Shown: positions 12,422-25,688 of the stretch, in pieces
Numbering within the stretch: the stretch's first letter is position 1
Layout: each line of letters begins with the position of its first letter
The notes under the pieces: model-generated
The model's input: the letters and a program-made list of their open reading frames with translations, nothing else
Databases searched by the model: none
What the model was told of the DNA's origin: nothing
Position numbers and translations under genes: made by a program
Assembly (NCBI GenBank): GCA_948567375.1
Contig: OX419761.1
Span: forward strand, 46,006,501-46,070,500
Length of the DNA: 64,000 nucleotides
Reading direction: 5' to 3'
DNA from: Lunularia cruciata
Taxonomy: Eukaryota; Streptophyta; Marchantiopsida; Lunulariales; Lunulariaceae

Positions 12422-15400
12422 CTTTATAACTTCATGGATTGTGAATAGAGTACCTCTCTTTACTTTGAACTTGGATTTCATTCAATCAATTTCCAATCAG
12501 AAGGTATTCTACCAACCGATATTGAGAATTGGCTGTAATACGTCCTTATAGTTATAAACAGTTTCTCAAACTAGTCTACATGATTTCTACTAGTCTACTC
12601 GTTTTAGACTATGTCTTATCAATGCATTTTAACTCTTGTTCTATAGCTTTCTGAATTTGACTTGAACAGTGGTAGACTTTAATCCCAGAAATGTTCTATC
12701 TTTTATACGAGCCATTTTCTTCTCACATGCTCGTTTCTAACGAGTCACCAAACGAAATCTGGTCTTGACTATTACAACAAAGATGGTAAAGATAGCATCA
12801 GAGATTAGAAACGTGGTTTAGCTAGCTAATCAAGTCCACATGAGACCTGGACATAGTGAACACATAACTATTTCGAAACATCAACCAGGAGTTAAAATAG
12901 GAAATGTAGAACTAATCAAAAGGACTTAGGTCCAAAATTGAGGGAAAAAGTGAGGGGGATTTGGATATGCCTCACCCCAAAAATAACCAAAGTGAAGAAA
13001 ATGAAACAAAAACATATCAGAAAAGTGAGTTAAGTTGATGATGATGAGTGGCTATGGCGTGGTGAACTTACCCGCTATTTAGCAAAGGACAAGAAGTTTC
13101 GCCTTTGATAAGGGCGAAGGGAGATACTTTGTCTTATTAAGACACGGTGTGGCATGCATCGATTGGTTCGTATAGAACCGGTGGACTAGCAGGGAACCGG
13201 ATAGATTTCGTCACAGAGAAGGACTGACAACGAAGAATTTCACCGGGAAACCGGACAGACTAGGTTATCGACCGCACGCTGGGGCTTTTTAATGGTTTGG
13301 CTTTTGAAATCAAAGCCAAAGATCTAAAGTTGCATATCCCCAATGCCTGATACTTTTCATCCGACTAGAAAACATTCGAGTCATAACTTAGAGAGCAGAA
13401 TTTGAATTTAGTGAATTATTTCCCATTTTCAACTTTGGAAAACACATGAGCCGTTATTACGTTATTTATTTTCCTCAAGTTTAACCACCCAAATTCTCCA
13501 TCGAAGTTCGAGATTGCAAATCTCTTTTGAGTTTCATGCCAAATGATAGGATCTTTTGTGAAATCACACTGTTTGACAAGTGTGGTCTTTCTCACTAACA
13601 ACTACTTTGTGTACTTAAACTGTGATGATGACTATCTGTGGTCGTGGTGGGTACTTTTCTGTTCTCTTCCTGTCTCCAGGATCCAAGAACATGAGTTAAG
13701 AAGGGTAGAAACTGAAACTTACATTTCTTTTAGATGTGTGATATATGAGAGAACTTACATAAAGTAGAGTGGAAAGATGGAACTCGTAAAACCACTTTAA
13801 GAATTATACCACCATGTGCCAAGGAAAGAACACGCTACTAAAAATGTGCTTGACTTGGCTCGCTCTTTGGAGAAAAGAGAACCAAGAATATTCCTCTAGG
13901 AAACAAAGAAAAGTCACCATTACTTTGGACATCAAAATGTGGCACTTCCACTGGCAGCAGCGGCCCGGGTCCCGTATTACCACTAGGTCCGGTGTTGTAC
14001 TTGCAAACTACTGTAGCAAGTGCTTCTGTACGAAGCAAGGCCTTACATTCGCTACAGTTCGAAGTACCCAGCGGGCGGGCGGCTTCCGACGGTGACGAAG
14101 GCAGTGCATGGGAACTCTTTCCGGCGAATCGGGAAACCGACTGGTCTCCCGTCAGACCGTACTGTCTAATGCATGCATGCATCAGCCAGTCAGTCATCTT
14201 AGAAATGTTTGTCCTCGATGATGAGTCATATATATACATTGTTGCAAACAGACAAGCTCTGTCATGCGTCCTAGTCACCTCATGCTAGGTGTAGCCTATG
14301 CTCATGGCACCCTGCTTTGCATGGACCACAATTGTGATGGGTCACATTTTTCGTAAACGTTATGCTTTCCAATATAGGTTAAAACATGATATAGTAGGGG
14401 GTTCAATAGGTTACAAATATGGATAGCCGTAATGAATTCGGAAAAAGTGATATGGATAGATAATAAAATTTGAATGTAATCTCTGGAAAAACCTAAATTT
14501 GGTATGGGTTCTTAACTGGTAAAGACCCCATAATGTTTAATTAATGTGTTAATGAGATTTAATATTGAAATTTACAGGAGAATATTTTCATCATAGATCC
14601 TCGGTTGCGTTTTTGTCCTTCTTTCCGGTGTGATTTAAAAACAATAAAATCATCAGAATTGATCGAAGCACTAGGTACTTTTTTTTGTAGTGCTATTGAA
14701 ATTATAAAATTGGATGCCAATTTCAAAAGGTGAGCTGAAATGCCTTGAATTAGTAAATTAAAACTAAAAATTTAATATTCAAAGATATTGTAAGACAAAT
14801 GTTGAGCATTGTGAAATAAGAGATGAAGAAACATAGATGAGGATGTTTTGAATTAGGAGAATATGCAGGTTCAAATTATTGAAAAGTTGGAATTTTCTAA
14901 ATGAGTGTAGCTTTTTATACTCATGATGCTATGAATTAGGAAGTTTAAGTTTTATGAATGATGTTTTCAGGGACCTTGATCCCATTGCTTTTAGTCAAAT
15001 GACAAGGATAGATATGAAATAGATATGAGTTCATTTTGTGTATTTATGGATCCCATGAAAAATCATCCCTTGTTCTTAAGTATAAAAATGGAATATAAAG
15101 AAAAAGAACATTTTGTGGATTCAACTTGCTACAACTCTATTGTTCTTGTAGTTGCTCATTGTTGCTCGGGTAGTTTTTAGTTATCATTTGTTGTATCTCA
15201 TAGGTGTTTGTCAATATTAAGTAGTCAATTGTTATTTTTAAGTGCAATTATGAAAAATGTACACACTTTGAGAGGGAGTGCAAGTAGAGGAGAGCAAAAA
15301 AAATAGTGAAAGAAGAGATAAAGGAGAGTATTAAAAGAGAAGAGGATAAGAGAATCTTATTTGGATTCTATTATTTTGGAAGAGAGCTTGAGTTTTGAGA

Positions 15401-18400
15401 ACATTAGAGTGAATTTTGAGATTCAAGAGCAACGACCAATGATATTGAGCAGTATGACGAGGAGTTCAATATTAGAGAGATAGAGGAAAGCAAGGAGAGG
15501 CCATGGCTTGTTAGCTTCCGGTCCTTAGAAGACCTCTTACTCTCACTTTTCATGTTTTGAGAGACATTTGCTCATTTAAGGGGCTTGATTGGAAGGAGTA
15601 GATGAGTTGACGAGAGTGTTATGGAGGATTTGTTCCTTGTAAGGACTATATTACTACTAGTCTCTTGCTTGCAAATATATATCTAGCTTTGAGATGATTA
15701 GTATAGTCCTCAAGGTGCTACAAGAGCTTATTGTCCTAAATGTATAAACCAAGATTTATCAGTCAAGGATGGAGGATTAGAACTAGAAAGAGCTGATTTG
15801 ACCAACCATTGAGAGTGGGTTGTGAGTTTTGTAGTGGTAACTTGTCCTTTTGGATAGTAGGAGGTTTTGGGAGACATTTAGGGGATAACTTCTCACTCAA
15901 TTATTCTTACAAAGAGGTTTCGTGACAAAGGAAGAGGATTTGGCCATGATACACCAAATGAAGAGTAGGAGGGAAGAAGTTAGTTAGAGTAGTACTCCTT
16001 TTGAAGGTTTGATGTTTACAATGCAATAATAACAACTACTTAATAAATAAAGTTTCACAAGTGCACTTTACCATCACTTTCATAAAGTTTTTTTTCCTTT
16101 ATTTTGTATGCACTTATGAGTGCATAAGGCACAATGTCAATGACCATCCTCTAAGGACCCTTTAGATGATTGAGTCACGACCGGTGAAGATAAGACAACT
16201 CCTCCCCTTCTACATGTAATATTGGGATCTATATTATTGATATAATTGATCTCACTTATAAGACACTTTGTGTTAGGACTTAAACAAATATAGCTGAGTG
16301 AGAGTTGTGTACACAAACAATTGATTATAGTTAGGAATGAGATCCAAGTTGAGATAGTTGGAGAAGACCAGCGAAGTGAAGAACCTAATAGAATAGGAAA
16401 TATTGGGAATTTTTTTTATGCTAGGAGGTTGAGCATTTATCCTTGAAAGTAGCCCATAATACTTTTAATCTCTTTAGGAGATAATCAAACTTTAGCTAAT
16501 TCTAAAATGATTGCATGGAATTTTTTTGATTTACCTTTCTCTTCTTTGAATCTTATTTTCTCCAACTTTCTTTGGAGTTTCTACAAGAGTAGCATTTTCT
16601 TTGCTTCCACTTTGGCTTTTGGTTTCTCCAGGTTGTACACTTCTTGAGCTTTATTCTTTGCTAATTTTCATCTCTCCCTAACCTTCATTGGTTTGTTCTA
16701 ATTTTCATGGCTTGCTATATCATTGAGAGAATTATCAAGTGAATGCTAGTTTGGAAACATATGGAATATAACTCTTTTATTTCACCATAAAATCCTATGT
16801 GAGTAGGTAGTACATAACCATACAATTTCAACCTTGATTGATTGTAAAAGGTTTGAAGTTAGAGATGTAAATTTTAGTAAGAAGCAAAAATATAGTTCCA
16901 GCTATATTTAGGTGGAATATATGCCTGATGGTTGAACTTTTTTGCTTGATATTTGTCAAAGCTTTATGTATCATATGAAGTAAAAGCATTCAATCTCATA
17001 TCTGCAGAATGGAATATGATAGTGGTAAAATGAGTTGAAAAATTTTATATTTAAAAAAAGACCAAGCTAACTCATTTGTTCATGCACAATCCCACTCTAC
17101 GTTACACATCTTCTGCCACAAGGAGATTATTCTAATTACTAAAGAATTGGAAAGGCATGCTTTCTAAAATATTTTTTTCTTAAAGCTCTTGTGCACCCTG
17201 TCTTTCAGGAAATAAACTCTCTCAGATTTATGGATATAAAGCGTCTGAGAGACCTTTAAGCTCTTTTTTTCAGTAGTAGGTTATTCATTATAAATTCAAG
17301 AAAACTACACCAAGTTATTTTGCGTTCTTTAAGTGATTGCAATCCTAATGAAAACAATATTCAGAAAAAAATTCAACTTCATTTATAGCATATTAGTAAT
17401 ATATTCTACATTTATGAGTATAATAGAAGGTTACTTTAAATAAATTATTTTAAATTTACTAAAGATAAATTTATAAATGATTGAATATAGTTAAAAGTTA
17501 AGATAATATGTTTCTCATTAAATTAAGAAGCAAAATCACTATTGGTGATAGTTTACATCATGTTTGGTAAGTTTAGGTCTCACATGGGTAAAGAAAGATA
17601 TGAATACCTCTAGTGTCTTTTTTATCCCTTAAGTCGACTAATAAGAGAAGTTTTGAACAATATTCCTCTCTTTAAGTTTGCAAATATGATTGTTTTATGC
17701 CATGAATGGCTAGAATGAGAAGCTATTTTTATAATTATGATTGATTTTTTTTAGTAAAATTATTTGTGAATAATCAAAGAAAAATGATATGACATAAGAG
17801 ATCTTTCTGACATAATAAAGAAATCAACATGTTCTTGGAGCTTGAAGAATAATTCTAGAAGCTACTTCTATAAATATGACTGAAATTTTGTTTAAATAAA
17901 ATTATATATGTATACTCAATGATAAAAAATGATGACTTGTAATAACGTGAGAGAGCGTTTCAAATAAATCAGCAAGTCAAGGGGCTTGAATAATAATTCT
18001 TCATCATAAATATGGACATGCAAAGATTCAAGGCAAGGATCCATCCATTTAGACTACAAATGTTATTTGCAACTTTGTAATATATCTAAGAGGATATATA
18101 CCCAATAAGTAGCTTTCTTTCTATAAAATATTAGAATATCAGATATAAGCCTTAGATATATTCACCTTGTTGAATAAGATTTTCTACAGTTTACAATATT
18201 GTATGATAGTTAACTGAATGAAGATATTCATAAAAAGCATATTCTCCATTATCTAAAGACATTTACAATTTCTGATTCTTTTCATGAATATCTTCTTTCA
18301 GTTTAATATGTGTGTAAAAATTATGTTAGACACCTAACATAACTCTAATTATGAAGTTTAGTTTGGACATGGTTAGGACATGTTCAATCCAATAATTAAC

Positions 18401-20370
18401 ACCTTTTATGATTATCTTCATGGAGTGATAATATTCACGAAGCACTGTTTCAATGTGACGAAGGATCTTAAAGAAGAAGAGCATAAGGTTCTAGAATATT
18501 CGTTTCCATAGGAGGTAGATACACTCCTAACCGGTTATTTTTGCAAAATCCCATTTGAAGGACATCCACTTCTGCATTCAATCTATAAAGAGCTTAGAGG
18601 GGCTATCTAATAAACACCAGTTATTCTCTTTACTATGGTTTGCAAGTTTGTACGGTAAGATTATGGGTTCTTATCCGTCAAAACTAGGCCTTCAGATATG
18701 GACCTTGATGTGTATCCTTATGTTTACTAAAGTAGGTAAAATATTTTAAACTTCATCATGCCAAAAATTAATCATGACATGTTATATTTGTATTTGGAAC
18801 ATAAGCGTAAATAAAAATGGTATACAGTACATTAGATAGTGGAATTTTATGCTTTTAAGAGTAAAACATAAAAATACTTCTAGAGTGTTTATATTACAGA
18901 GATATTTTGTGTAAGATATTCAAAATTTGTTCAAGTAGATCATTAAGAAAACTTACTGTAATTAATCACCCAGTAGACTAGGTCCTGAATTCTATCTTTA
19001 ACTTAAAATAAAAATTTAATAACATATTTCACAATTATACTAGAAGTTTCATAAACTAGGCTTTTATTATTTTACTAGTAGATTGAAAAAGAAAAACTAG
19101 AGGGTATAATTATCATCACTTTCAAACAGTGAGAATGAGTATATTACTATGTATAAACTATCTTCAGATCTGATATGAGACTCATTTAACATGGTTTTTG
19201 CGAATATTTATCATATTTTAATTAAAATTTATAAATTAAAAAATATTTGTAACATATTATGTTGAGTGAAATACATAAGAAAATATAGATTACATTACTT
19301 ATTAGATTACCCTAAAGCCCATGTCAACCAAGTACAACTAGCCATTTATGAAGCAAAATGGAAGTAGTAGAAACTATTTATACTTTGGAAAAAATCTCTA
19401 ATTAAACTCCAAATCCATATCATACAAATATCTTAGGTGCAGTAAGGCAGATTTCTCATATAGACTTGATTGGGGCCTAGCACCATTTAACCTTTTTTTC
19501 TCTCCCTCTTACGGCTTGATGGGGTCTTCCCATCCTTCTTGTTCTCTACGTGGTCGCCTTTTTCTCTTATCATACAAATAAATTTGTTATTAAATTTAAA
19601 ATATTATTTGAGATTACTACAGTGATCATATCAGTATTCAACCATTGACAAATCTACTGTAATATAAGTTTTTAAAAATTATTTTATTATAAAATAATTA
19701 TCATTTTGTATGGATTATAAATGTAAAAATGTTCAATCCTCAATTTATTTTAAATAAAAAAAATGTGGATTAGATTTGAGAAACAAATGTATCAGTTGTA
19801 CAAGAAGTGTGTATATTTCACAATCTGTTTTTCATAAAACCATCCGCTAGGAGAGTTGTTCACGTACAAATAATAGTTCAAATATTAAGTACATAATACC
19901 ATCTATTAACGAAATTTGAGCGTAAGATCAAGATAAGACACTCTTGATTCAGAACATGCAAGGCCGTTACATTTTGTCTTACCTTCATTAATAATAGATT
20001 CGTTTGTTTAGTAATGAGATCCATAAGACTATCTTCTTATAACAAGTAGCCGAAGGCTCTAAATTCTCATACTCATTACACGAGGTATTAAAGGTTTTCG
20101 CTCATTATAATCTGCATCTTGATAGTAAACGATTTTCTTCTAAAGTTGTTACAAAACATTTACAATTCTTACCGCAATACAATCCAAGGAAAAGATTTCG
20201 TTAATAGTGAAATCGAGTAAATGATAATACTGTACATACCCCAAAGTGTTGAGCTGATAAGCATCATGAAGTTCCTAAGAGACAAGCGTGTATTCTGGCA
20301 AAAGATAGCTGAGAAGCACATGGGTTCATACCAGCCCATATGTGTCAGGCTCACATGACATCTGACGCTC
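12420..20370. other. long AT-rich intergenic region, no gene seen
   Basis: Mostly AT-rich DNA with short frames only. A GC-richer patch at about 13,940-14,290 has overlapping frames on both strands (up to 146 codons) but no recognisable motif. From 14.3 to 20.3 kb frames are very short and no transposon protein could be recognised. It probably contains eroded repeats; one is copy B of the dispersed family at 19,436-19,640. Confidence 0.5.
19436..19640 (+). repeat. dispersed repeat, copy B
   Basis: Alignable by eye with 600-790: TTTCTCATAT start, CTTGATGGGGTCTTCCCATC core, TTCTTGTTCTCTACG, then an AT-rich tail ending in TTAAAATATTATTTGAGATT. Orientation is the same as copy A. Confidence 0.5.
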
Positions 20371-20378
20371 TTTATTCC

Positions 20379-20386
20379 TATAAATC
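20379..20386 (+). promoter_or_regulatory. TATA box upstream of the hairpin RNA candidate
   Basis: CTATAAAT in a C/T-rich context, about 210 bases before the stem-loop at 20,590. This spacing fits a RNA polymerase II transcript starting near 20,410-20,420 that would carry the hairpin. The functional assignment is inference. Confidence 0.45.
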
Positions 20387-20589
20387 TCTTCTTTCTTCCT
20401 TTTTGTCTCCTCGGGAAACATGGGCTGTCGAATCCTCTAAATTTTTTCGCTTAATCATTGATCAAGCGAGGGTAAAGTGTTCGCATTAATGTGGATATGT
20501 ATTATCCTTTGGGAGTAGATCTTCTGCTCGTTCTTTCCAATTGTTGTTTCCGGGGGAATGAAGACTTTTCCTTATCGATAAAGGTAGAG

Positions 20590-20717
20590 GACTTTACTCG
20601 AGCGGACCCCGCACTCCCTGCTGCCTGTTTAGCCGGTTCTCTGAGGACTCGGGAAAAGCTCCCTTCGCCCGAACAGGCAGCAACAGGGAGTGATCCGGGT
20701 CAGCTCAAGCTTCAGTC
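20590..20717 (+). ncRNA. candidate microRNA precursor (stem-loop)
   Basis: The two arms, 20,590-20,629 and 20,672-20,717, pair along almost their whole length, about 35 base pairs. The core is CTGCCTGTT paired with AACAGGCAG, then a 3-nt bulge (CAA, 20,681-20,683), then CACTCCCTG paired with CAGGGAGTG, then GACCC paired with GGGTC and GAGC paired with GCTC. The outer stem closes at 20,590:20,717. The loop is 42 nt. Size, near-perfect pairing, small bulges and the upstream TATA box match a plant MIR locus. I do not recognise the mature sequence as a known conserved family. The plus strand is preferred because of the TATA box. Two overlapping reading frames here are treated as chance. Confidence 0.55.
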
Positions 20718-21828
20718 ACACGTGGCATATTTTAGTGGGTTGTGTTTAGTAGAAGCGTTTGGCTGCATGAACTCGTGTTACAGGTGGACATGGCGCCCCC
20801 GATGACCGGGAAAGACCCCGCGTGGTTTATCCAACCGGGGAAATGGCAACCCGGTGTACGGGATAAGTTCAAGTTGCAGTTCATTCGCAGGGCCTGTCGA
20901 CAATGTGTACCACGCTGAAATGTTGACTGTTTGAAAGCAACGATTAGATTCCTGAACTGGGAGTGGGAAAGTGACTAGTCGACTCTGTACCGACAGTGGA
21001 ATCGAGGAACTACAGTAGGTCAGTCCGGTGGGTACCACGTCTTTTCGGACGCAGTACACCCTCTTTTGGAGTAGGATGTGATGCGAGTGATCTCGTGCTT
21101 CATATCCACACATCTTTTCGGAAATTGTGACTGCTTTCAGCTCTTGCTGTCAACTTTTTATCATCTAGACAAACGTACCCGTTTCGCTGGAAACCTTTTC
21201 ATGTCGGATGAGATCTCACTCTCACTCTCATGGAATGGGCTGATTATGATGAACAAACATTAATAATAACGGGAATCATATAAGGTGTTAAAGTAAATGA
21301 ACATGGGAAGTTATACTCTCTTGGAAAATCACCTCCTTATATCATACCATTTGCAAGACAAACAATCGGACCCAGTTATGACGAAAATTCCAGTGCCTGT
21401 ATCTTCAAAAACCATGAACCGTGATAAGGCCAATGAGCCATAGTGGCAAGAATTGGACACAACAAAAGAAAAGTACGATTGTTTCCACATAGTTTTCTCA
21501 AAGCGAAACTTAAATTCTATCGTTTGCTTGAAGGAAAATACTGTCTATGAAAACCTTCGGAAACATGCGAGAAATTGACGATGATGGAATAATAAAGACT
21601 GGTGGGCTGTCACCTTTCATTCTATCTAACGGTCTTTAGTGACTTTAGCGTGCCTTGGTAGGGGTTGGAAACTGATGAATGAATCGCCTCCGAAAGTCGT
21701 CCATCAAAGCTCCTATAGACTACAAAGTGCGTGCATCCGTCCAAGAAAAGTCGTCAAGACTTGACTTCATCCCATAGTTGGAATTTTGAATCTAAAGTAA
21801 AGTCCAGAAAGAAGGTCTACATACAGAC

Positions 21829-21874
21829 ACGAGAACGGGACGCACAGAGAATAACTCCGTCAAACCGAACAAGG

Positions 21875-21927
<53 letters not shown>

Positions 21928-21992
21928 AAGGGTAAACTTCGATACGAGAACCGAACACAAGAAAGATCGTCTCATTGAAATCGAACAAGGAT
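21829..21992. repeat. direct repeats flanking an (AT)n microsatellite
   Basis: Two diverged copies of about 48 bp (21,829-21,876 and 21,944-21,992), each running from ACGAGAAC to CGAACAAGGAT, sit on either side of a 49-bp pure AT run at 21,877-21,925. Confidence 0.75.
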
Positions 21993-22429
21993 AAAACCTA
22001 AAAGGTGAAACGGAGCTAAGAACCAAAAGCGTTGGAATGTGAAATATTTCTTAATGTATTTAGAATGCTATGTAAAATCGTTCATATACCATTGGACCTC
22101 AAAAAGTATCATCTAGTGTGAATACTTTATTGGGGATTGTACCAATCCATGCTCCCCGTAAGGCAATGGATATCGACGTGTTCACAAGAAATTATAAAAT
22201 AAGAAACTAAAAGTAATTTCTTATTGTGGAGTGTGGTAGAATTGCTTACAATCTTTATCAAACATATCGAACATTCCATATAACCTAAAAACAAAGAAAG
22301 GTATACTTAAAGACCTCAGGGATCATTCGGCCCCTAGTTTCTTTTGGGCTCCATGTTCTTTATCCCCTCCTGCACTCCTTGGTGATTTGTGCTCCTGTTT
22401 CGTTTTCCCTTAGGGTGTTATGTATATAT

Positions 22430-22560
22430 TTGTTCGATCATTAGTTGACCTTAGTTGCTGCAGATCTCCGCACCATCCATCTAGAAAGATGATTAATCAC
22501 CCTCCAATATATCACATATAGAATTCAAAAGCACAATGCAACGTTTGCTATTAACACTTT
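22430..22560 (-). repeat. diverged copy of the 10,540-10,670 LINE-like segment
   Basis: Shared blocks in the same order on the same strand include GATTAATCACC versus GAGTAATCACC, CCTCCAA, ATATCACAT, and a CATCCAT..GATGA segment. This suggests a second, short 3' fragment of the same decayed retroelement family. Confidence 0.45.
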
Positions 22561-22731
22561 ATACCTACCATCTTTTGCTATCGTTTCGGATTCCTTCTAC
22601 AAATCTATTCTAACTCATATCATCTGTAAACTCGCATATATAAATTTAAATATAAATAAATAAGTAAATAAATAAATATATATAACACGTTTACTCGGTT
22701 TTCAAGTGTGTCTAAACGTCTGCATTTTATC

Positions 22732-22763
22732 ATGACTCATGACAGCGCGCTGTCATGAGTCAT
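22732..22763. repeat. perfect 32-bp palindrome
   Basis: Positions 22,732-22,747 are the exact reverse complement of 22,748-22,763, with no spacer. Each outer arm contains TGACTCA or TGAGTCA, the GCN4-type bZIP motif, and the centre is GCGCGC. Confidence 0.97.
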
Positions 22764-23108
22764 CTAGTCAGCGTGCTGTGTTGGGCCAGTCCCGGCAAGC
22801 ATGTATTCTTCCCGGCCGAAGTTGTGACCTCCAAGCGCGTACCGGGTATTCTCCGCAGACACAACAAGTAGTTAGTTATACGACGAAATTCCCCAACATG
22901 GAGGATAACAAGCGGGAATTGGTTGCAGCCAAGTTCAGTAGAATCCGGTGGCCCCATATATCCCCGGGACTGTCAAATCTTGGTCGCCGTAAAGTCTCCC
23001 CCGAGCGTTGATCTCGTGTGCATTTGTCATGAGTGTCTGCCCTTCATCTCTCTCATATTCTCTGTGTGTACACGCTCTCTTCTCATTTGATTTGACTACA
23101 TTTGACAG

Positions 23109-23293
23109 TGAATGTTCGAATTATTATTTGGTCTTCGGATTCAGGAGACTTGCAAAGATGGGGTGGTCTTCCCATCCTTCTTGTTATCCTACGCGGTCGG
23201 TCCCCATTTCTCTTGCAAAGATCATGGAGGATCGTGGGCAATGAATGTTTGAATAATCTGGTCTTCACCTTCGATAGACTTGCAAAGATCATG
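23109..23293 (+). repeat. short direct repeats
   Basis: Segments 23,109-23,163 and 23,243-23,293 share AATGTT(C/T)GAAT, TGGTCTTC and AGACTTGCAAAGAT in the same order. A third partial unit (CTTGCAAAGATCATGG) lies between them at about 23,213. Copy C of the dispersed repeat core (GGTCTTCCCATCCTTCTTGT) is inside the array. Confidence 0.65.
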
Positions 23294-25454
23294 GCAGGGC
23301 TCTCGTTTCTATGATCTTTGAGCACTCGTAGTAGTAGATCTCAGCTATGGTCCAAAAAGGCGGACCTAGTCAAGGACCATGCAGTTCCTAAGTGTATTCC
23401 CTACGGAGAACAAACAACACCAAGAGGACTATAGAGACAATTATACCGGAGGAAATAAAATGCAACGAAACCAATCATTTGACATGCTTGGAAATGACAT
23501 CAACAGGAGATGGCATGATGACAAAGTTTGGAGGCTACATTAATTTTGCAGAATACTAAATTTCGCAGAGGGACATTATACATGTGTCCTGTGAAGGAAA
23601 AATAAGACATCACTCAAAACTGTCGTTTAGTCTGTATCCCATAAACTAAGATCTGCCAAATATATAGCTTACCAAAGTTAAGGTTAAAATTCCTACTTCT
23701 GGCTTCCTAGTTATCTCATAGTTTTTTTTCTTCCTAGTTATCTCATAGTTCTCATGAACAACTATAAAGAAAGGATGAGAACGAATGGAAAGAGTGGTGA
23801 AAGATAGACCCACGAGCGACCATTTATGAAACACGAGATAGAATCGAAGATATGTCGGGTAGCTATACTTGATGAGAAGCCCAGGTGGTATAAAATTAGA
23901 AGTACCTCCAATGCAGAAATGTATGAACCTTTAGCGTCAATCATTACATTTTGGAATTTACAAAAGCAAGGGGAAAAAGCTCTTCTTTCTTCATAAAAAC
24001 TCACATGGAACGTATCTAGAAACCTTAAGTGTATGAAAAACTGTGCGAGGTACTAAAGAATTGAATTTTCAGTACGATGAATCTTTTCGTTTCTTAAAAA
24101 GTGTGACACTGGAAGATCAGTATTCGTCTATTCAACACAACTAACCTCCGGACTTATTCCCTAAAAACTTATCTATTTAAGCTTTCAGATTGATAGCTAC
24201 TATACTCTAAGAGATAAAAGGGCACAAGAGCTGATTATATGGGATTGCTGTCGGGTCTAGTACCATTCCCTTGAAATTTGTTCGGTAGATCATTTTCCTC
24301 ACTTCAGTAAGATTTTGTCAACTGTCCTTAGGGCACTGCTAGGAGAAGAGTTTAAGAATAGCCTTTAATGTTCTCATAAAATACTGTTTGGAAATCTCTG
24401 AAACCAAAATCAGAACTAAACCCCCACCCGCTCCATCCACCCACGTTACGTAGAATTCTGTATAATTTCCACCATTGAGTTAATTATGTTACAGTCCTCA
24501 GGTAACACTATTGAATTGCCAATGGAATAGAAATGGGGATAAAAGTTGATTAAAATGTAGGTTCATCAGGCTATGGAAAAAAACACTAACTAGGTCGTCA
24601 TTCCAGCAAAGAAACGGGACCATACTCAATAAAATCAGCTGGATTCAACCACTAGAGCACTTGACCATGGTATGGACCAAGAAATGGTAAAATAATAATA
24701 AGCCAAGTACATCTCAGACGTATCGTGTCTAAAGACAATAAGAAGCACGAGAGAATAAATGACTCATGACGCACACCATAGAACTCGTAAAGTGATTGAA
24801 CAACAACACAGATGCCAGGTATGGTTGGCTTATTAAAGCTTTTAGGTGTCTCAGAATAGAAGTTTGTGACGTCTTATATGGGTTATGAAGCTAATTGTTG
24901 CCCTTTCCTCATGATAAAGAGCCCATCATAAGCCAAGAAATTTTTTGCCTTTTCTAAAGCAAAAGTTGTATCATGGGAGTGATTCACAAGTAACTGAAGG
25001 AAGAGTAATAATTTTTGAAGAGGTTCAGTTCAATCTGGCAAAAGAACTGAAGCTATACATGCCACCTGGTTGCAAGCCATCTCATGCTCAATAGCTACGA
25101 CATTTCATCAGAGTAGTTGTTAAGAAGATTAAAGACTATGACAAACGGACCACCTTTTTGACCAAGGCTACTACTATGGGCTGGAATCTACGCTTCCAAA
25201 ACCCCCTTACGTGTTTACAACCCTCTCTATTAGTCTCATTCCAACCAGGTCTCATCATCATATCCCTGCAAGCAACAAAAAGCGAGCCTTACAAGGAGCC
25301 AGTAATAATATAATAATAGCGCAGTCAACTATATGCATTGATTTTTCATATTATAATCTGGGAGAGGAAAACAGTGAAAAGCGTATGACTGTGTAGCGTA
25401 GTATGGAAGGATGTGGAAATTGTTAATGTTAAAACTTGGAGACAAAGGTTTAAT

Positions 25455-25654
25455 NNNNNNNNNNNNNNNNNNNNNNNNNNNNNNNNNNNNNNNNNNNNNN
25501 NNNNNNNNNNNNNNNNNNNNNNNNNNNNNNNNNNNNNNNNNNNNNNNNNNNNNNNNNNNNNNNNNNNNNNNNNNNNNNNNNNNNNNNNNNNNNNNNNNNN
25601 NNNNNNNNNNNNNNNNNNNNNNNNNNNNNNNNNNNNNNNNNNNNNNNNNNNNNN
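25455..25654. other. assembly gap, 200 N
   Basis: Exactly 200 undetermined bases, a conventional gap size, so the true length is unknown. Frames crossing it are meaningless. Confidence 0.99.

Positions 25655-25686
<32 letters not shown>
25655..25686. repeat. (AG)n microsatellite at the gap edge
   Basis: A 32-bp AG run directly abuts the gap. The repeat probably continues into the gap and may have caused it. Confidence 0.95.

Positions 25687-25688
<2 letters not shown>

Larger units (their letters stand above)
20720..25454. other. intergenic region with repeats and a palindrome
   Basis: No gene recognised. It holds an AT microsatellite between direct repeats (21,829-21,992), a remnant resembling the LINE-like element (22,430-22,560), a perfect palindrome (22,732-22,763) and short direct repeats (23,109-23,293). 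Frames up to 111 codons at 20,778-21,113 (minus) and 90 codons at 22,739-23,011 (plus) have no family features. Confidence 0.5.

Noticed and set aside
12303-12551. Tyr-Ile repeat frame
   Set aside because: It is a translation of the AT microsatellite.
13992-14060. Small inverted repeats (ACTGTAGC/GCTACAGT around GCTTC/GAAGC)
   Set aside because: Arms of 5-8 bp are too short and interrupted to claim an RNA gene.
20491-21113. Overlapping frames of 104 (plus) and 111 (minus) codons around the hairpin
   Set aside because: No motif or splice context; the paired arms of the stem-loop explain the local constraint better.
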